64,000 bases of DNA from Maribacter_C sp947494565 (GTDB taxonomy: Bacteria > Bacteroidota > Bacteroidia > Flavobacteriales > Flavobacteriaceae), in contig NZ_JBLFEP010000002.1 in assembly GCF_047345415.1 (NCBI RefSeq), positions 248,001-312,000 on the forward strand, written 5' to 3'. This document shows, piece after piece, positions 62,793 through 64,000 of the stretch (its first letter is position 1; each line of letters starts with the position of its first letter). Below the pieces are notes generated by a model, which was not told where the DNA came from, searched no databases, and saw only the letters and a list, made by a program, of their open reading frames with translations. Made by a program: the position numbers and the translations under genes.

Positions 62793-63045
62793 GGGTACTG
62801 AGCGCAGCCGAAACATGCTTTTCCACCGAACATGGAAGGGCACTCTAGCAGATTTTTCATGCTGTGAATCGGGTACTGAGCGTAGTCGGAACAAACTTTT
62901 CCGACGGAACATGGAGGAACCTTATGATAGGTTTTCATATCGTAAATCGGGTACTGAGTGTAGCCGAAACGAACTTTTCCGACGGAACATGGAGGAACCT
63001 TATCATAGATTTTCATATTATAAATCGGGTACTGAGCGTAGCCGA
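62793..63045. repeat. 78-bp tandem repeat, about 3.2 copies
   Basis: Units begin with GGGTACTGAG at 62793, 62871, 62949 and 63027, exactly 78 bp apart. The word GTACTGAGCGTAGCCGAA (with small changes) opens each unit. It belongs to the CTGAGCG-nAG-(T/C)CGAAG type of word that is scattered in many Bacteroidota genomes. The first unit is most divergent; units 2 and 3 are nearly identical. Confidence 0.93.
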
Positions 63046-63103
63046 AGTACAAAAGATGGGCTCCCCCCAGAAGCCTAGAAACACCAATCCCAACCCCACT
63101 GTC

Positions 63104-63120
63104 ACCCTGAGCGCAGTCGA
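63104..63120. repeat. Single scattered CTGAGCGCAGTCGAAG-type element
   Basis: CCTGAGCGCAGTCGAAG, a lone copy of the same type of word found at the start of the 78-bp repeats, lying 78 nt downstream of the last of them. It is probably an interspersed element rather than a control site. Confidence 0.6.
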
Positions 63121-63164
63121 AGGCTTAGGAACACGTATCTCGACATCATCCGATGTAACAGGGT

Positions 63165-63854
63165 TTAACACACTCCCGTACTAGGGTCACAACTATCTCC
63201 CTCACTGATGATTTCCACAGGAGAAACCTTGTCAAACACCTCTAAAAAAACGCTAGGCGGTTGCGCCCCACTAATACCATAGTGCTCATTGATAATAAAA
63301 AAGGGCACGGCGTTCACCCCAAGCTGTTGGTAATGGGCAATCTCTTGTGTAACCGCATAGGCAATGCGATCATCGCCAAGCACCTCGGTTGTTTTTTCTG
63401 GTTCCCAGCCAAACTCTTTCATAATGTCGACCAGGACATCGGTTTGGTTGAGGTGTAGGTTTTCATCAAAATAAGCCTTTAGAAATCGCTCCTTAAGATC
63501 AGCCTTAAAACCTTCGCTTCCCGCCACATGGAGCAATTGATGTAGCGGTAGGGTATTGACGGCCAACCATTCATCCCCGAAATTAAAGGTAATCCCTTCT
63601 TCCGTACCAACCTCGGTCAGGCGATCGGTCATGGCTTTGGTACGTTCAAGATCTCCAAACTTATTGGTGAGGTAGGTGGTACGGTCCAAGCCCGTTTCCG
63701 GTATTGTAGGGTCTAATTGATAGGGGTGCCAGGTTACCTCCACAGGGGCGCCATTCCATTGTTGTAAAGCGCTTTCCAGGCGACGTTTGCCGATATAGCA
63801 CCAAGGGCAGGCGACATCGGAAACCACTGATACTTTTATGGGTTGTTGTTGCAT
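63165..63854 (-). CDS. DsbA/FrnE-like oxidoreductase
   Basis: A 229-aa cytoplasmic protein, MQQQPIKVSVVSDVACPWCY, with the active-site C-P-W-C (C16, C19), a helical insert and the cis-proline motif GVNAVPFFIINEH. This is the 2-hydroxychromene-2-carboxylate isomerase/FrnE branch of the DsbA family, without a signal peptide. It probably catalyses thiol-disulfide exchange or a glutathione-type isomerisation. A C-terminal CDPSTGVC pair is unusual and may be a second redox pair. Confidence 0.88.
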   Translation of the reverse strand: MQQQPIKVSVVSDVACPWCYIGKRRLESALQQWNGAPVEVTWHPYQLDPTIPETGLDRTTYLTNKFGDLERTKAMTDRLTEVGTEEGITFNFGDEWLAVNTLPLHQLLHVAGSEGFKADLKERFLKAYFDENLHLNQTDVLVDIMKEFGWEPEKTTEVLGDDRIAYAVTQEIAHYQQLGVNAVPFFIINEHYGISGAQPPSVFLEVFDKVSPVEIISEGDSCDPSTGVC

Positions 63855-64000
63855 GTTAAAATTGTGTTTAGGAGTTACGGGGAGTTGGTCGTAAGAGGTT
63901 GAGGAAACCTACTGTTCTAGTTCACTTTCTATTTTAGTTCTATAAGGAGTCACTCTTGAGGAATCAAGACACTCCGCTTTAAGAACTACTACAATAGTCC

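Larger units (their letters stand above)
62728..63164. other. 437-nt gene-free region with tandem repeats
   Basis: Holds the 78-bp repeats described separately, a further related word at 63104-63120 and no gene that I accept. Both strands stay open over the repeats because 78 is a multiple of 3, giving apparent frames (for example 62672-63052 on the minus strand), but these are periodic and I do not call them genes. Confidence 0.6.

Noticed and set aside
62793..63045. CRISPR array
   Set aside because: Units are contiguous with no unique spacers of regular length, and no cas genes lie in the window.
62672..63078. Open frames across the 78-bp repeats on both strands (126 aa and 87 aa)
   Set aside because: They arise because the repeat length is a multiple of three; no start context, signal or family supports them.

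Overview
The window reads as chromosomal DNA of a marine Flavobacteriaceae (Bacteroidota). The evidence is the hemA/hemC/hemH genes with flavobacterial features, a 2148-aa LRR/Calx-beta protein with a type IX secretion (T9SS) C-terminal signal, a DUF5723-type outer-membrane protein, a one-protein hybrid two-component system, many lipoproteins, starts without Shine-Dalgarno sequences and several promoters with the Bacteroidota -7 element TAnnTTTG. I would guess the Maribacter/Zobellia/Muricauda neighbourhood, but the sequence does not prove a genus. I saw no tRNA, rRNA, CRISPR array, prophage or insertion sequence.

Layout. 0-3.7 kb: hemC (partial) and hemA, a divergent AraC regulator, a VOC protein and a second AraC regulator. 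3.8-9.8 kb: a 1318-aa hybrid sensor/regulator and a run of small secreted or membrane proteins of unknown function, including a 31-aa single-span protein. 9.8-12.1 kb: a DUF1460 protein and a large lipoprotein. 12.4-21.5 kb: a cluster built on a long coiled-coil protein, a AAA+ ATPase and three or more unknown or membrane partners. 21.5-27.9 kb: a TraB-domain protein with a very long extension, ferrochelatase and a MATE exporter. 28.1-33.3 kb: an operon of a papain-like protease with a probable DUF4384 tail, a lipoprotein, and two CHASE2-type membrane proteins flanking a secreted protein. 33.3-45.2 kb: a CotH-like protein, an operon of DUF5723 protein / giant T9SS adhesin / FN3-like lipoprotein, an M48 protease and a small membrane protein. 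45.3-48.5 kb: a two-component operon with a NarL/LuxR-type regulator. 48.6-59.3 kb: ordinary secreted enzymes. 59.7-62.7 kb: a paralogous two-component operon. The end holds 78-bp tandem repeats and a DsbA/FrnE-like oxidoreductase.

Main discovery candidate: six near-identical palindromes, AWATMCC-N8-GGKATTT-like with a central TA in five, lie upstream of five transcription units between 28 and 60 kb. In every case a -7-like octamer lies 34 or 35 bp from the palindrome centre, which puts the palindrome near -41.5. The half-sites resemble the 7-2-7 inverted heptamers bound by NarL-family regulators, and two NarL-family response regulators sit in two of the units. I infer that the two paralogous kinase/regulator pairs jointly control the protease/CHASE2 operon, the giant T9SS adhesin operon, a small membrane protein (and perhaps the M48 protease), and themselves. 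This looks like a cell-envelope signalling or stress regulon that I do not recognise from the literature.

All assignments come from reading the sequence. Domain names are by recognition, not by search.
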